This document shows, piece by piece, positions 26,470-39,185 of a stretch of DNA of 64,000 nucleotides. The position numbers and the translations under genes are program-made. This DNA comes from Piscinibacter sp. (GTDB lineage: Bacteria > Pseudomonadota > Gammaproteobacteria > Burkholderiales > Burkholderiaceae_C), in contig JAHBZL010000014.1 of assembly GCA_019635485.1 (NCBI GenBank), forward strand, positions 1 to 64,000, in the 5' to 3' direction. Numbering within the stretch: position 1 is the first letter of the stretch; every line of letters starts with the position of its first letter. The notes under the pieces were generated by a model. That model saw only the letters and a program-made list of their open reading frames with translations, did no database searches and was not told where the DNA came from.

Positions 26470-27663
26470 TCACTCGGACCGGGAACGACGAGACGCCTGC
26501 CACCGCTCGAGCCTGCGGGCTGCGGCCGCCGGGTCCGGCATGGCGGACATCTCACGCGCAAGCGCTCCGGCGGCCGCACCGATCGTGCGGCTGCTCAGCG
26601 TGTCCGCCATCGCCGCCATCACCCCCTCGGTGGCCTGACGCTCGGGCTCGACCGCGCGGCCGGCATTCACCGACAGGAGGGCTCGCGCGTTACGGAAGTG
26701 GTCGGCCGCCTGCGGCAGGATCAGCTGCGGCACGCCGTGAGCGGCCGCCCCGAGAAGGGTCCCCGCGCCGCCGTGCGACACCACCAGGTCGCAATGGGGC
26801 AGCAGGGCGGCCTGGTCGACGAACCGATGCACGCTCACGTGCCCTCCCAGCGCCGCGAACGGTGCGGGATCGCCATCGGCTCCGACCGTGACGACCACCG
26901 TCCCGCCCAGGCGGGCGGCGGCGCCTGCGGCCGCGATCATTGCGGGGCTGCGGTTGAAGACCGTCCCGAAGGTCACGTAGATCCGCGGCCCTCGCTTCGC
27001 GGCGCCCTGGAGCAGGGTCCCGACTCCGGCCGGCAGGAGGCAGGCGTCCGCGGCGTCGGGTCGATGGGGGTTGAAGCGGAACGCCATCTCCTCCGTCGTC
27101 TCGCACGACGGCCGCAGGCTTCGGGGCGCGATGTCCAGGTAGAGGTGCCGGTACAGGCCCCCGTCGGCGGGGACCGCCAGGCCGCGAGCGCGCCAGTGCG
27201 CTCCGAAGCGGCGCATCGCGTCTTCGATGTATCGGCCGGGCGGCGGCAGGCCGTAGCCATGCGTCAGGCTGCGCAGACCCAGTTGCCGGCACACCAATGG
27301 CGCCGCCAGCGCCGCGGGCTCGTGCACCACGAAGTCGGGCCGCCAGCGGCGAGCGGCCTGCTCCACCCCATCCACCATGGCCGGCGCGAGCACCGCGCCG
27401 AACAGCCTCGGGAACGTGTACGCCGACAATGGCTCGCCGGCGAGTTGTTCCGCCTCTGCGTGCGCGGCACGGAACTGGCGCCGGCCGACCTCGAAGCCGG
27501 GGCCTGCCGCAAACAGATCGAAGCCGGATCCCTTCAGTGCGGCCAGCGCGTCGGGTGCCGTCACCCAGGCGATCTCATGGCCGCGGCGACGCAGCGCTTC
27601 GGCCAGGGGCCGCAGCGGCAGCAGGTGGCCCAGACCCCCCGTGGTGCAGAAGAGCACGCGCAT
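26470..27663 (-). CDS. GT1/UGT-type glycosyltransferase
   Basis: A glycosyltransferase of 397 residues with GT-B fold, like the macrolide and MGT enzymes. The N-terminal acceptor domain begins MRVLFCTTGGLGHLLPL. The C-terminal donor domain has YVTFGTVFN, HRFVDQAALLPHCDLVVSHGGAGTLLGAAAHGVPQLILP (the nucleotide-sugar signature) and AADHFRNA. It probably transfers a sugar from an NDP-sugar to a hydrophobic or polyphenolic acceptor. It lies 18 bp after the Bug protein gene on the same strand, an uncommon pairing, and is convergent with the TrpF-like gene. No sugar-nucleotide genes are near. Acceptor unknown. Confidence 0.88.
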   Translation of the reverse strand: MRVLFCTTGGLGHLLPLRPLAEALRRRGHEIAWVTAPDALAALKGSGFDLFAAGPGFEVGRRQFRAAHAEAEQLAGEPLSAYTFPRLFGAVLAPAMVDGVEQAARRWRPDFVVHEPAALAAPLVCRQLGLRSLTHGYGLPPPGRYIEDAMRRFGAHWRARGLAVPADGGLYRHLYLDIAPRSLRPSCETTEEMAFRFNPHRPDAADACLLPAGVGTLLQGAAKRGPRIYVTFGTVFNRSPAMIAAAGAAARLGGTVVVTVGADGDPAPFAALGGHVSVHRFVDQAALLPHCDLVVSHGGAGTLLGAAAHGVPQLILPQAADHFRNARALLSVNAGRAVEPERQATEGVMAAMADTLSSRTIGAAAGALAREMSAMPDPAAAARRLERWQASRRSRSE

Positions 27664-27681
27664 GGGTGCCTTCGGACGTCG

Positions 27682-28656
27682 TCAATCGGCGCTGAGCTTG
27701 TACTCGTCGACCACGGCCGCCCACGCGGCGAGGTCCTGCGTGATCGTCGCGGCCAGGTCCTGGGGCGTGGCACCCTCGGCCGCCAGCATGCGGCGATCGA
27801 GCTCCGCGCGCATCTCCGGCCGGGCCACGGCCGCGGCGATGTCGGTCGCCAACCGGGCACGCAGCGCCGGCGGGACCTTGGCCGAGGTGTAGACGCCTTG
27901 CCAGGTGGGAACGTCCACGCCGGGCAGTCCGGCCTCGGCCATCGTGGGGACCTCGGGCAGCGCAGCATGGCGCTGCGGCGCCAACGTGGCCAGGATGCGC
28001 AGCGCACCGGCCTTCGCCTGCGGCTGCAGCAGCGACAGCGGCCCGAACATCAGCTGCACACGCCCCGCGAGCAGGTCGGGCAGCGCCTGCGTGCCGCCCT
28101 TGTACGGCACGCGGGTCAGCTGGACGCCGGCTGCCTTCATGAACTGCGCGGCGGCCAGCACCTCGCTGGGCGTGCTGGTGGCCACGTTGAGGGCCCCGGG
28201 CTGCTGGCGCGCCTGATCGACCAGTTCGGCGACGCGCTGGACCGGCACGCCGGGGTGAACCGCCAGTGCAAAGGGCACGCGGCCGACCTTGCCCAGGGGT
28301 GCGAGGTCCTGCGACCAGTCCAGGCCTGATCCCCTGGCCAGCAGCGGCGTGGCGATCATCGATCCCGGGGCGTAGAGCATGGTGTGGCCGTCGGCGGGCG
28401 CGGCCAGGGCCTCGCGCGCCGCGACCAGTCCGTTGGCTCCGGGCTTGTTCTCCACGACCACCGGCTGGCCGAGCGACGTGCTCAGGTGCTGCGCGACCTG
28501 GCGGGCGATGAAGTCGCTGGGCCCGCCGGCCGGCACGGGCACCAGCAGGCGAAGGGGCCTCACCGGGAAGCTCGCCTCGGCAGCACCCTGGGCCGTCACG
28601 GCCACGGGGCAGGCCGCGAACGCGGCGAGGGCAAGCGAAAGGATCAGGTGGCGCAT
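27682..28656 (-). CDS. Bug-family periplasmic solute-binding protein
   Basis: Tripartite tricarboxylate-transporter (TTT) receptor of the Bug family, 324 residues, with a signal peptide (LSLALAAFAACPVAVTAQ, cleavage near residue 23). Conserved blocks are RLLVPVPAGGPSDFIARQVA near the N terminus, VVENKPGANG, and LPDLLAGRVQLMF. Bug proteins are greatly expanded in Burkholderiales and bind carboxylates or other small organics; most lack a linked TctAB membrane pair, as here. It is followed by the glycosyltransferase and preceded after 16 bp by the small membrane gene. It is divergent, through that gene, from a LysR regulator, which may control it. Confidence 0.92.
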   Translation of the reverse strand: MRHLILSLALAAFAACPVAVTAQGAAEASFPVRPLRLLVPVPAGGPSDFIARQVAQHLSTSLGQPVVVENKPGANGLVAAREALAAPADGHTMLYAPGSMIATPLLARGSGLDWSQDLAPLGKVGRVPFALAVHPGVPVQRVAELVDQARQQPGALNVATSTPSEVLAAAQFMKAAGVQLTRVPYKGGTQALPDLLAGRVQLMFGPLSLLQPQAKAGALRILATLAPQRHAALPEVPTMAEAGLPGVDVPTWQGVYTSAKVPPALRARLATDIAAAVARPEMRAELDRRMLAAEGATPQDLAATITQDLAAWAAVVDEYKLSAD

Positions 28657-28672
28657 GAGAATCTCCCGGGCA

Positions 28673-29023
28673 TCAGAGGATGGAGGCGAAGCTGAACGCC
28701 GGCGGCACCCAGCGCCACCAGGCGATCGACGCGGCGATGGCGCCGCACATCAGGGCATTGAACGCATTCACGACGACGGCGCGGTTCGTGCGCCGACCGT
28801 TCTGCTCGTGCAGCCACAGCGCCATCGTCGAATTGGCCCCCGCAAAGATCAGCCAGGTGAACAGGGAGTGCTGGTCGGCGTGGCCGCTGGCCTGGATCGC
28901 CAGCAGCGTGGGCAGGTAGGCGACGATGCGCAGGCTGTTGAAGAGCGCGAACGCGCCAGACAGCAGCGAGACGCTGCGCGCGCGGGGTGCGGCGGTGGCG
29001 GCGGTCGGCATGACGGCGTTCAT
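28673..29023 (-). CDS. Small three-to-four-helix membrane protein
   Basis: A 116-residue protein with hydrophobic segments about 24-45, 54-72 and 88-110, including WLIFAGANSTMALWLHEQN between them. First gene of the short operon membrane protein, Bug, glycosyltransferase, and divergent from LysR by 116 bp. I do not recognise a family. Adjacent hydrophobic segments and size resemble TctB-like or DUF-type small transporter subunits, but no sequence motif confirms this. Confidence 0.65.
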   Translation of the reverse strand: MNAVMPTAATAAPRARSVSLLSGAFALFNSLRIVAYLPTLLAIQASGHADQHSLFTWLIFAGANSTMALWLHEQNGRRTNRAVVVNAFNALMCGAIAASIAWWRWVPPAFSFASIL

Positions 29024-29102
29024 GGCGTGCTCCCGTGTGTCGATGGGTGCACTGTAGGAACCGGCTCACCGGCGCGAAAGCACGTGCCGGGCACAATGCG
29101 CC

Positions 29103-29117
29103 TGAACCAAAGGTTAA
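29103..29117. promoter_or_regulatory. Possible LysR-type operator
   Basis: An inverted repeat GAACC-AAA-GGTTA in the gap between the LysR gene and the divergent operon, 23 bp before the LysR ATG. It lacks the exact T-N11-A layout, so it is tentative. No clear ribosome-binding site precedes the LysR start. Confidence 0.3.
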
Positions 29118-29139
29118 GACGCCCGCCGGCTCACCGACC

Positions 29140-30138
29140 ATGGACAAGCTCCGCGCACTGCACTACTTCGTGGCCGCCGCCGAAGGAGGCAGCCTGTCCG
29201 CCGCGGCCCGCCGCTTCGACGTCAGCGTGCCTGCCGTGACGAAGCTCGTCTCGGCGCTGGAGCGTGACCTGGGGGTGAAGCTGCTCGACCGCAGCACCCA
29301 GGGCCTGACGCTGACGGCCCGCGGTGCGCAATACCTGGAACACTGCGCACCGCTGCTGGCCCAGCTGGCCGACGCGGACCGCACGATGGCCGCACCCGGG
29401 GCACGGCGGGCGCGCACCCTGGTCGTCGGCGCACCGCCCCTGCTGTCGCGCGCGCTGCTGGTCCCGGCGCTGGCCGACTGGCACGAACGGCATCCCCACG
29501 TGCACATCGACCTGCGAACCCTGGACTTCCTCACGGTCAAGGACGCGGCGGCGCGGGGCGTCGACGTGCTGGTGGCGCTGGGCTGGCCCGGCAGCGTGGA
29601 TCTCGTGCAGCGGCCGCTGGCGCAAAGCCGGCTGATCGTGTGCGCCAGCCCGGCCTTCTGGCGCCGCCACGGCGTGCCGGCGCAACCCTCCGAACTGGTG
29701 AATCACGCCTGCCCACTGGTTCGCAGCCCGGAAGGCACGGTGCTCGACCTGTGGCGCCACACGCGCGGCGACGTCGTCCAGGAAGTCGCGGTCGGCGGTT
29801 GGCTCACCTGCGCGAGCCGCGACGATGTGCTGCAGGCCGTGCTGCTGGGGCAGGGTGTGGGTCGCTTCGCCGACCTGTCGGTCTGGCCGTTCGTTCGCGA
29901 CGGCCTGCTGCAGCCGGCGCTGCTGGAGTGGGAGAGCAGCGACTCGCCGCCGTTCAGCGCGCTGATCAGGCCCGAGTCCAGGCGCGACGCCGTCGTCCAG
30001 GACTTCGTCGGCTTCCTGTCGGGGCTCCTGCGCCCGGTCGAAGCGCTGTGCCGCGACGCATTCGGGGCACGCCCCTCGGCGGTCCGCCCGCGTTGGTACG
30101 CCAGCCGGCCGGGCCGGGCTTCGAAGACGCGGGCTTGA
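29140..30138 (+). CDS. LysR-family transcriptional regulator
   Basis: LysR-type regulator, 332 residues. The N-terminal winged helix is MDKLRALHYFVAAAEGGSLSAAARRFDVSVPAVTKLVSALE. The effector-binding domain follows from about residue 90 (LVVGAPPLLSRALLVPAL) to about 290. The C-terminal 40 residues are Arg/Ala-rich and variable. It most resembles CrgA/PA0477-type regulators. It is divergent from the membrane-protein/Bug/glycosyltransferase operon, which is the usual position for its target. Effector unknown. The gene to its right, a two-domain hydrolase, is convergent 54 bp away. Confidence 0.92.
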   Translation: MDKLRALHYFVAAAEGGSLSAAARRFDVSVPAVTKLVSALERDLGVKLLDRSTQGLTLTARGAQYLEHCAPLLAQLADADRTMAAPGARRARTLVVGAPPLLSRALLVPALADWHERHPHVHIDLRTLDFLTVKDAAARGVDVLVALGWPGSVDLVQRPLAQSRLIVCASPAFWRRHGVPAQPSELVNHACPLVRSPEGTVLDLWRHTRGDVVQEVAVGGWLTCASRDDVLQAVLLGQGVGRFADLSVWPFVRDGLLQPALLEWESSDSPPFSALIRPESRRDAVVQDFVGFLSGLLRPVEALCRDAFGARPSAVRPRWYASRPGRASKTRA

Positions 30139-30192
30139 GGCCTGCCTCGGAGCCACGGCCCGACCGCCTCGCGCGATCGACGCCAGGGCGCA

Positions 30193-32022
30193 TCAGACCT
30201 CGGTGACGATCAGCCACACCAGCCCGCAGTAGCCGAGCACGGCCAGCGTCTTCTTCCATTCGCGCATCGGCGAGCGCAGCAGCCGGACCAGCCCCCACAG
30301 CAGCAGCAGCGCGATCGCGACCCAGATCAGCGGCGCGGCCTGCGCCGGTGCGCCCACCCACCAGGCGTGCTGCTGCGCGAGGCGGGCGCCCGGCGGCGGC
30401 TCGAAGCGCCCGTCCAGCACGAGGCCGGCGATCGCATCCCACCAGGGTTCGGCCAGCGCCGCCGAATGCCCGCCGACGACGTACTGCTCGGGCGCCGGCA
30501 GCCAGACCGCGCGCGACTCGGCCGCGAAGCCGTCGTGGCCGGCGCTGCCCAGGTCCTGCACCTGCATCTGCTGCAGCGCGTTCGGGAAGAAGGCCACGAC
30601 CCAGTCGGCGCTGGCGACGAAATTGAACACCCCCGAGGCGCGCTCGCGCGGCACCTGGTTCCAGGCGTAGTCGCGATGCACCACGCTGCCCGCGAACACG
30701 ACGTGATGGAAACGCACCGCCGGGTAGTCCGACAGCGCGCGGGCCAGCAGGTAGGTGCCGTGGCTGTGGCCGACGAACGAGAAGCGCTTCGCGTTCGGGA
30801 AGCGCGCCCGGGCCGTCGTGTAGCGGTCCATCAGCCACTCGACCTTCTCCTGGCGCGCGCCCGGGCGCAGGAAGGACAGCATCGGGAAGTAGCCGTAGCT
30901 CGAGGTCTCGACCGCGAAGCGCCCGTCCAGGCCGCGCTCGCGCGCACGGGCCAGCACGCGCTGCGCGACCTTCTCGGTCCAGTAGCCCTCGTCGCGGATG
31001 CCGTGCACGACGAACAGCACGTCGGTCACCTGCGGGTCCACGCGCAGCGATTCGTCCAGCACCTGGCCGATGCGGCGCGTCGCCTGCGGGCAGCGCGCCT
31101 CGTCCAGCAGCGCGCACAGCACCACCTCGCGCCGCCCGGGGCCGGCCTCCGCGTCGTCGAGCTGGACGACGTCCGCGTGCCCGCTGCGCGGCACCTCGAG
31201 GTAGCCGAAGTCGCTGCCAGTCACCGGGTCGACGTTGTCGCTGGGCGGCACCAGGTCGTCGGTGGTGCCCAGCAGCTGCACGACGCGCGCCGCGCCGAGC
31301 CGGCCGCCCGAGTCGCGCGCCAGCTGGCGCATTGCCAGCCACTGCAGGCGCAGCTGGGTCACGAACGGCGCGCCGCGGTGGGCCGTCATCACGATGAACT
31401 GGCGCCCGGTGGTCGCCTCGAGCAGCCGGCCCAGCCAGACGCCGGCCGACATCCAGACGCCGCGCGTCAGCGACATGTGGTGCGAGACGGTCCAGCCGCG
31501 GTTCAGCCCGGCCAGCAGCACGACGCGCTGAACGGCCGCCGCCCAGGGCCGCGGCTGGGCGAGCGAGGCCGCCCCGATGGCCTCGAGGCGCCGCTTCAGG
31601 CCCGGCTCGAACGGCGCTTCGGCGGTTTCGCCGCTGGCCGCGACGTACAGCTTGCGCGCGTACAGGCTGCCCAGGCTGTGGCCGACCAGCAGGATGCCCT
31701 CGTAGGGCTGGCCACGCGCCTCGCGCTGCGCCCAGGCCGCATCGATGTCGGCCAGCAGGCCCGCCAGCACGTCGTCCGGCGTGGCCGTCGAGAACACGCC
31801 GAACGGCAGCTCGGGCGCCAGCACGTCGGTGTCCGCGCCCTGCGGATCGTCGAGCAGCGCCTGCGCGATCGGCGCCATGCGCGCCGCGTCGCCGGCGAAC
31901 GAATGCAGCAGCAGCAGCAGCCGCTTCGAGGCCCCGTGGCTCTGCACCGGCGTGGCCGCCGTGGCCACGCCGCCGGCCGCCAGCAGCAGCAGCGCGGCGA
32001 GCAGGCGTTGCCAAGGCTTCAT
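30193..32022 (-). CDS. Two-domain alpha/beta-hydrolase with C-terminal membrane helices
   Basis: A 609-residue protein with a signal peptide (LLAALLLLAAGGVATA, cleavage near residue 23). It has two separate alpha/beta-hydrolase regions: the first (about 35-300) with the nucleophile elbow LVGHSLGSLYA, the second (about 330-530) with FSFVGHSHGTYLL and the strand motif DVLFVVHGIRDEGYW. The last 60 residues hold one to two hydrophobic segments (LIWVAIALLLLWGLVRLL, KTLAVLGYCGLVWLIV). It may be a membrane-tethered esterase/lipase facing the periplasm. GHSLG and GHSHG elbows are both intact, so both domains could be active. No relative of known function can be named. It starts 21 bp after the downstream end of the transporter operon on the same strand. 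Confidence 0.82.
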   Translation of the reverse strand: MKPWQRLLAALLLLAAGGVATAATPVQSHGASKRLLLLLHSFAGDAARMAPIAQALLDDPQGADTDVLAPELPFGVFSTATPDDVLAGLLADIDAAWAQREARGQPYEGILLVGHSLGSLYARKLYVAASGETAEAPFEPGLKRRLEAIGAASLAQPRPWAAAVQRVVLLAGLNRGWTVSHHMSLTRGVWMSAGVWLGRLLEATTGRQFIVMTAHRGAPFVTQLRLQWLAMRQLARDSGGRLGAARVVQLLGTTDDLVPPSDNVDPVTGSDFGYLEVPRSGHADVVQLDDAEAGPGRREVVLCALLDEARCPQATRRIGQVLDESLRVDPQVTDVLFVVHGIRDEGYWTEKVAQRVLARARERGLDGRFAVETSSYGYFPMLSFLRPGARQEKVEWLMDRYTTARARFPNAKRFSFVGHSHGTYLLARALSDYPAVRFHHVVFAGSVVHRDYAWNQVPRERASGVFNFVASADWVVAFFPNALQQMQVQDLGSAGHDGFAAESRAVWLPAPEQYVVGGHSAALAEPWWDAIAGLVLDGRFEPPPGARLAQQHAWWVGAPAQAAPLIWVAIALLLLWGLVRLLRSPMREWKKTLAVLGYCGLVWLIVTEV

Positions 32023-32043
32023 GCGGATCTCCGGACGGGGAGG

Positions 32044-32988
32044 CTAACGCTCCCCCTTGCGATACGGCTTCATCAGGGCCTGAGGATAGGCCGCGCGGCG
32101 CGCCATGACCACCAGCGCGACGATCGCCATCGCATACGGCAGCATCAGGTAGGCCTGGTAGGGCAGCTCGAGGCCGAACACCCCGCCGCCGCTTTGCTGC
32201 AGGCGCAGCTGCAGCGCATCGAAGAAGCCGAACAGCAGCGCCCCGGCCAGCGCCTTGCCGGGCCGCCACGACGCGAACACGACCAGCGCGACGCAGACCC
32301 AGCCGCGCCCGTTGACCATGTTGAAGTAGAACGCGTTGAAGGCCGCCAGCGTCAGGAACGAGCCGGCCACGCCCATCAGCGCCGAGCCGGCGACGATCGC
32401 CGCCGTGCGCACGCCGGCCACGCTCAGGCCCTGCCCCTCGGCGGCGGCCGGGTTCTCGCCGACCATGCGCAGCGCCAGGCCCGCCGGCGTGCGGTAGAGC
32501 AGCCAGGCGATCGCCGGCACCAGCACGAGCGCCAGCAGCGTCAGCGGCGTCTGCTGGTCCAGCACCGGGATGCCCAGGCCCTGCATCGGCGCGAACGGCA
32601 CGATGGTCGGCGGACTGTCGACCTTCGGGAAGCTGACCCGGTAGGCATAGCTGGCCAGGCTCGTGGCCAGCAGCGTCAGGCCGAGGCCGGCGACATGCTG
32701 CGACAGCGCCAGCACGACGGTGAGCAGCGCGTGCAGCAGCCCGAACGCCGCGCCGACCGCCGCGGCCACCGCCACCCCGCCCCACAGCGGCGCGCCCTGG
32801 TAGACCGCCAGCCAGCCGGCGAAGGCACCGGCGACCATGATGCCCTCGATGCCCAGGTTCAGCACGCCGGCGCGCTCGCACAGCAGCACGCCCAGCGTGC
32901 CGAGCACCAGCGGCGTCGCGATGCGCAGCACGGCGACCCAGAACGGCACCGTCGCGAGCAGGTCCAGCGTCTGCGCGAGCACGCTCAC
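32044..32988 (-). CDS. Second BMP-type ABC transporter, permease B (GTG start)
   Basis: BPD_transp_2 permease, 314 residues, about eight helices, with the ERAGVLNLGIEGIM motif near residue 45 that corresponds to the ATPase-contact loop. The GTG at 32988 overlaps the TGA of permease A by four bases (GTGA), giving a start that matches the family N terminus (VSVLAQTLDLL). Last gene of the transporter operon 36.6 to 32.0 kb. It works with the permease, ATPase and binding protein upstream to import a nucleoside-like solute. Confidence 0.92.
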   Translation of the reverse strand: MSVLAQTLDLLATVPFWVAVLRIATPLVLGTLGVLLCERAGVLNLGIEGIMVAGAFAGWLAVYQGAPLWGGVAVAAAVGAAFGLLHALLTVVLALSQHVAGLGLTLLATSLASYAYRVSFPKVDSPPTIVPFAPMQGLGIPVLDQQTPLTLLALVLVPAIAWLLYRTPAGLALRMVGENPAAAEGQGLSVAGVRTAAIVAGSALMGVAGSFLTLAAFNAFYFNMVNGRGWVCVALVVFASWRPGKALAGALLFGFFDALQLRLQQSGGGVFGLELPYQAYLMLPYAMAIVALVVMARRAAYPQALMKPYRKGER

Positions 32989-34026
32989 CTCCAGCGCAGC
33001 CGGTACTGCGTCAGCATGGTCGCGACCAGCACGGCGAGCAGCGCGACCGCGACGATCACGTCGGCGATGTAGGTCGGCACGTTGACCGCGCGGCTCATGC
33101 TGTCGGCGCCGACCAGCAGCCCGGCGACGAACACCGCGGCGGCGACCACGCCGAGCGGGTGCAGCGCCGCCAGCATCGCGATCACGATGCCGGAGTAGCC
33201 GACGCCGGTGGCCATGTCCAGCGTCACGTAGCCGGCGCGGCCGGCCACCTCGACGGCGCCGGCCAGCCCGGCCATCGCCCCGGACAGCAGCGCCACCTTC
33301 ACCTGCACGGCGGCGACCGGCAGGCCGGCGAACGCCGCGGCGCGTGCGTTCGCGCCGACCGCGCGGATCTCGAAGCCGAGCGTGGTGCGGCCGAGCAGCC
33401 CCCACAGCAGCAGCGCGGCGGCCAGCGCGCCGAGCAGGCCGCTGTGCGCGCGGCTGCGTTCGATCAGCCGGTCCAGCTGCAGCGCGTCCTGGATCGCGAC
33501 GCTCTGCGGCCAGCCCATCGCGGCGGGGTCCTTCATCGGCCCGTCGAGCAGCGCCGAGACCCCCAGCAGCACGATGAAGTTCAGCAGCAGCGTCGTCACC
33601 ACCTCGTCGACGCCGAGCCGGCTCTTCGCGAGCGCGGGCCCGAGCAGCAGCAGCGCGCCGGCCGCGGCCGCCGCCAGCATCATCAGCGGCAGCAGCAACC
33701 AGGGCGACGCGTCGAAGCCGCTGCCGCCGTGCAGCCCGCCGACCGCCACGGCGGCCAGCGCGCCGGCGTAGAGCTGGCCCTCGCCGCCGATGTTGAACAG
33801 CCGCGCGCGGAACGCCACCGCGGCGGCCAGGCCGGTGAAGATCAGCGGCGTCGCGCGGGTCAGCGTCTCGGTCCACGCGAAGCGCGAACCGAAGCCGCCT
33901 TCGAGCAGCAGCGCATAGGCCCGCCCGACCGGCGCACCGGCCCAGGCGACCAGCAGCGAGGTCACGGCCAGCGTGAACAGCAGCGCCCCGGCCGGCGCGC
34001 CGAGCAGCAGCGCGCGCGGCGTGCGC

Positions 34027-34046
<20 letters not shown>
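32985..34046 (-). CDS. Second BMP-type ABC transporter, permease A
   Basis: Larger BPD_transp_2 permease, 353 residues, with about nine helices and the FNIGGEGQLYAGAL motif, homologous to the permease at 16.1-17.2 kb. The N terminus overlaps the ATPase gene's last 20 bases (34027-34046), and its stop overlaps the next gene by four bases. The tight packing implies one message for ATPase, permease A and permease B. Confidence 0.92.
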
Positions 34047-35571
<1,525 letters not shown>

Positions 35572-35580
35572 GTCCGCCCC

Positions 35581-35618
35581 TCGGCCGATGGGTACATCGG
35601 CCGATCCCCCGGGGGGAT
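35581..35618 (-). promoter_or_regulatory. Tandem hairpins between binding-protein and ATPase genes
   Basis: A perfect 10-bp stem (TCGGCCGATG, loop GGTA, CATCGGCCGA; 35581-35604) followed by a near-loopless dyad ATCCCCC/GGGGGAT (35605-35618). They lie after the binding-protein stop and before the ATPase start. No T-run follows, so partial termination or protection of the 3' end of the binding-protein message is more likely than a complete terminator. Such elements give excess binding protein over membrane components. Confidence 0.6.
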
Positions 35619-35659
35619 GCGGGCCGGCTTGGGAGCGGCCCGGCGCTCGGCCCGCAGGC

Positions 35660-36649
35660 TCACTTCGCCGTGGGCTTGGGCTGGTTGTCGTCCACCTTGA
35701 CGGCGAACTTGCCGTCGCGGATCGCCGCCTCCCTGGCCTTCACCTTGGCCACCAGGTCCGCCGGCACCTTGCCTTCGAAACTGCCCAGCGGCGCGAGTTC
35801 GCTGCCCTTGTGTTTCATCGTCGAGTACATGCCGTAGTCGTCGGCCTTGAACTTGCCTTCCTTCACCGACTTGATCGCCAGGTCGATGGTCGGCTCCATG
35901 TTCCACAGCGCCGAGGCGACCACCGTCTCGGGGTACTTGTCCTGCGTGTTGATCACGTTGCCGATTGCCAGCACCTTGCGCTCCTTGGCCGCGTCGCTGA
36001 CGCCGAAGCGCTCCGCGTACATCACGTCGGCGCCCTTGTCGATCATCGCGAAGGCGGCCTCCTTGGCCTTGGGCGGGTCGAACCAGCTGTTGATGAAGCT
36101 GACCATGAACTCGACCTTCGGGTTGACCTCCTTCGCGCCGGCCATGAAGGCGTTCATCAGGCGGTTCACCTCCGGGATCGGGTAGCCGCCGACCATGCCG
36201 ATCTTGTTGGACTTGCTCATGCCGCCGGCGATCATGCCGGTCAGGTAGGCCGGTTCCTGGATGTAGTTGTCGAACACGCCGAAGTTCGGTGCCTGCGGCT
36301 TGCCCGAGCTGCCCATCAGGAAGGCGACCTTCGGGTAGTCCTTGGCGACCTTGCGCGCCGCGGCCTCGACGGCGAAGGATTCACCGACGACCAGCTGGTT
36401 TCCCTTCTCCGCGTAGCCGCGCATCACGCGCTCGTAGTCGGCGTTGCTGACGTTCTCGCTGAACACGTACTCGATCTCGCCACGCGCGACGGCCGCCTTC
36501 AGCGCCTTGTCGATCCGGCTCACCCACTGCTGCTCGACCGGCACGGTGTAGATCGCGGCGACCTTGAGCTTGGCCTGCGCGAATGCGCCGGCCGAGGCGA
36601 CGGCGAGGGCGGCGGCAGTCAGGGCAAGGGTGCGGCGGGAGAAGGGCAT
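35660..36649 (-). CDS. BMP-family ABC substrate-binding protein (third)
   Basis: Periplasmic binding protein, 329 residues, of a different BMP subgroup from the two at 10.5 and 13.4 kb. It has a signal peptide with RR (MPFSRRTLALTAAALAVASAGAFAQ; cleavage near residue 25), and the mature protein begins KLKVAAIYTVPVEQQW. Other blocks are GESFAVEAAARKVAKDYP and FINSWFDPPKAKEAA. The ATG at 36649 has AGGAG upstream; a longer reading from 36718 lacks one. It is the receptor of the transporter to its left. Its ligand could be a nucleobase or nucleoside; the motif set differs from PnrA, so the substrate is uncertain. Confidence 0.9.
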   Translation of the reverse strand: MPFSRRTLALTAAALAVASAGAFAQAKLKVAAIYTVPVEQQWVSRIDKALKAAVARGEIEYVFSENVSNADYERVMRGYAEKGNQLVVGESFAVEAAARKVAKDYPKVAFLMGSSGKPQAPNFGVFDNYIQEPAYLTGMIAGGMSKSNKIGMVGGYPIPEVNRLMNAFMAGAKEVNPKVEFMVSFINSWFDPPKAKEAAFAMIDKGADVMYAERFGVSDAAKERKVLAIGNVINTQDKYPETVVASALWNMEPTIDLAIKSVKEGKFKADDYGMYSTMKHKGSELAPLGSFEGKVPADLVAKVKAREAAIRDGKFAVKVDDNQPKPTAK

Positions 36650-36776
36650 GGGCGGCTCCTGTGGGGGTTCTCGGGGGTTCGAATCGGGCGGTTTCATTAA
36701 GCAAGAGGCATTCCGCACGCGTCAATCGGGGTTGGCTAGACTGCCGCCCCTTCGGCAATCCTCAGGGAGAACGGAC

Positions 36777-39174
<2,398 letters not shown>

Positions 39175-39185
39175 GGTCGCGCGGC

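Noticed and set aside
36668-36690. A TTCGAAT sequence flanked by G-rich bases looked like the T-loop of a tRNA.
   Set aside because: The flanking bases do not form a five-base stem, and no acceptor, D or anticodon arm is present. It lies in the leader of the third binding-protein gene.
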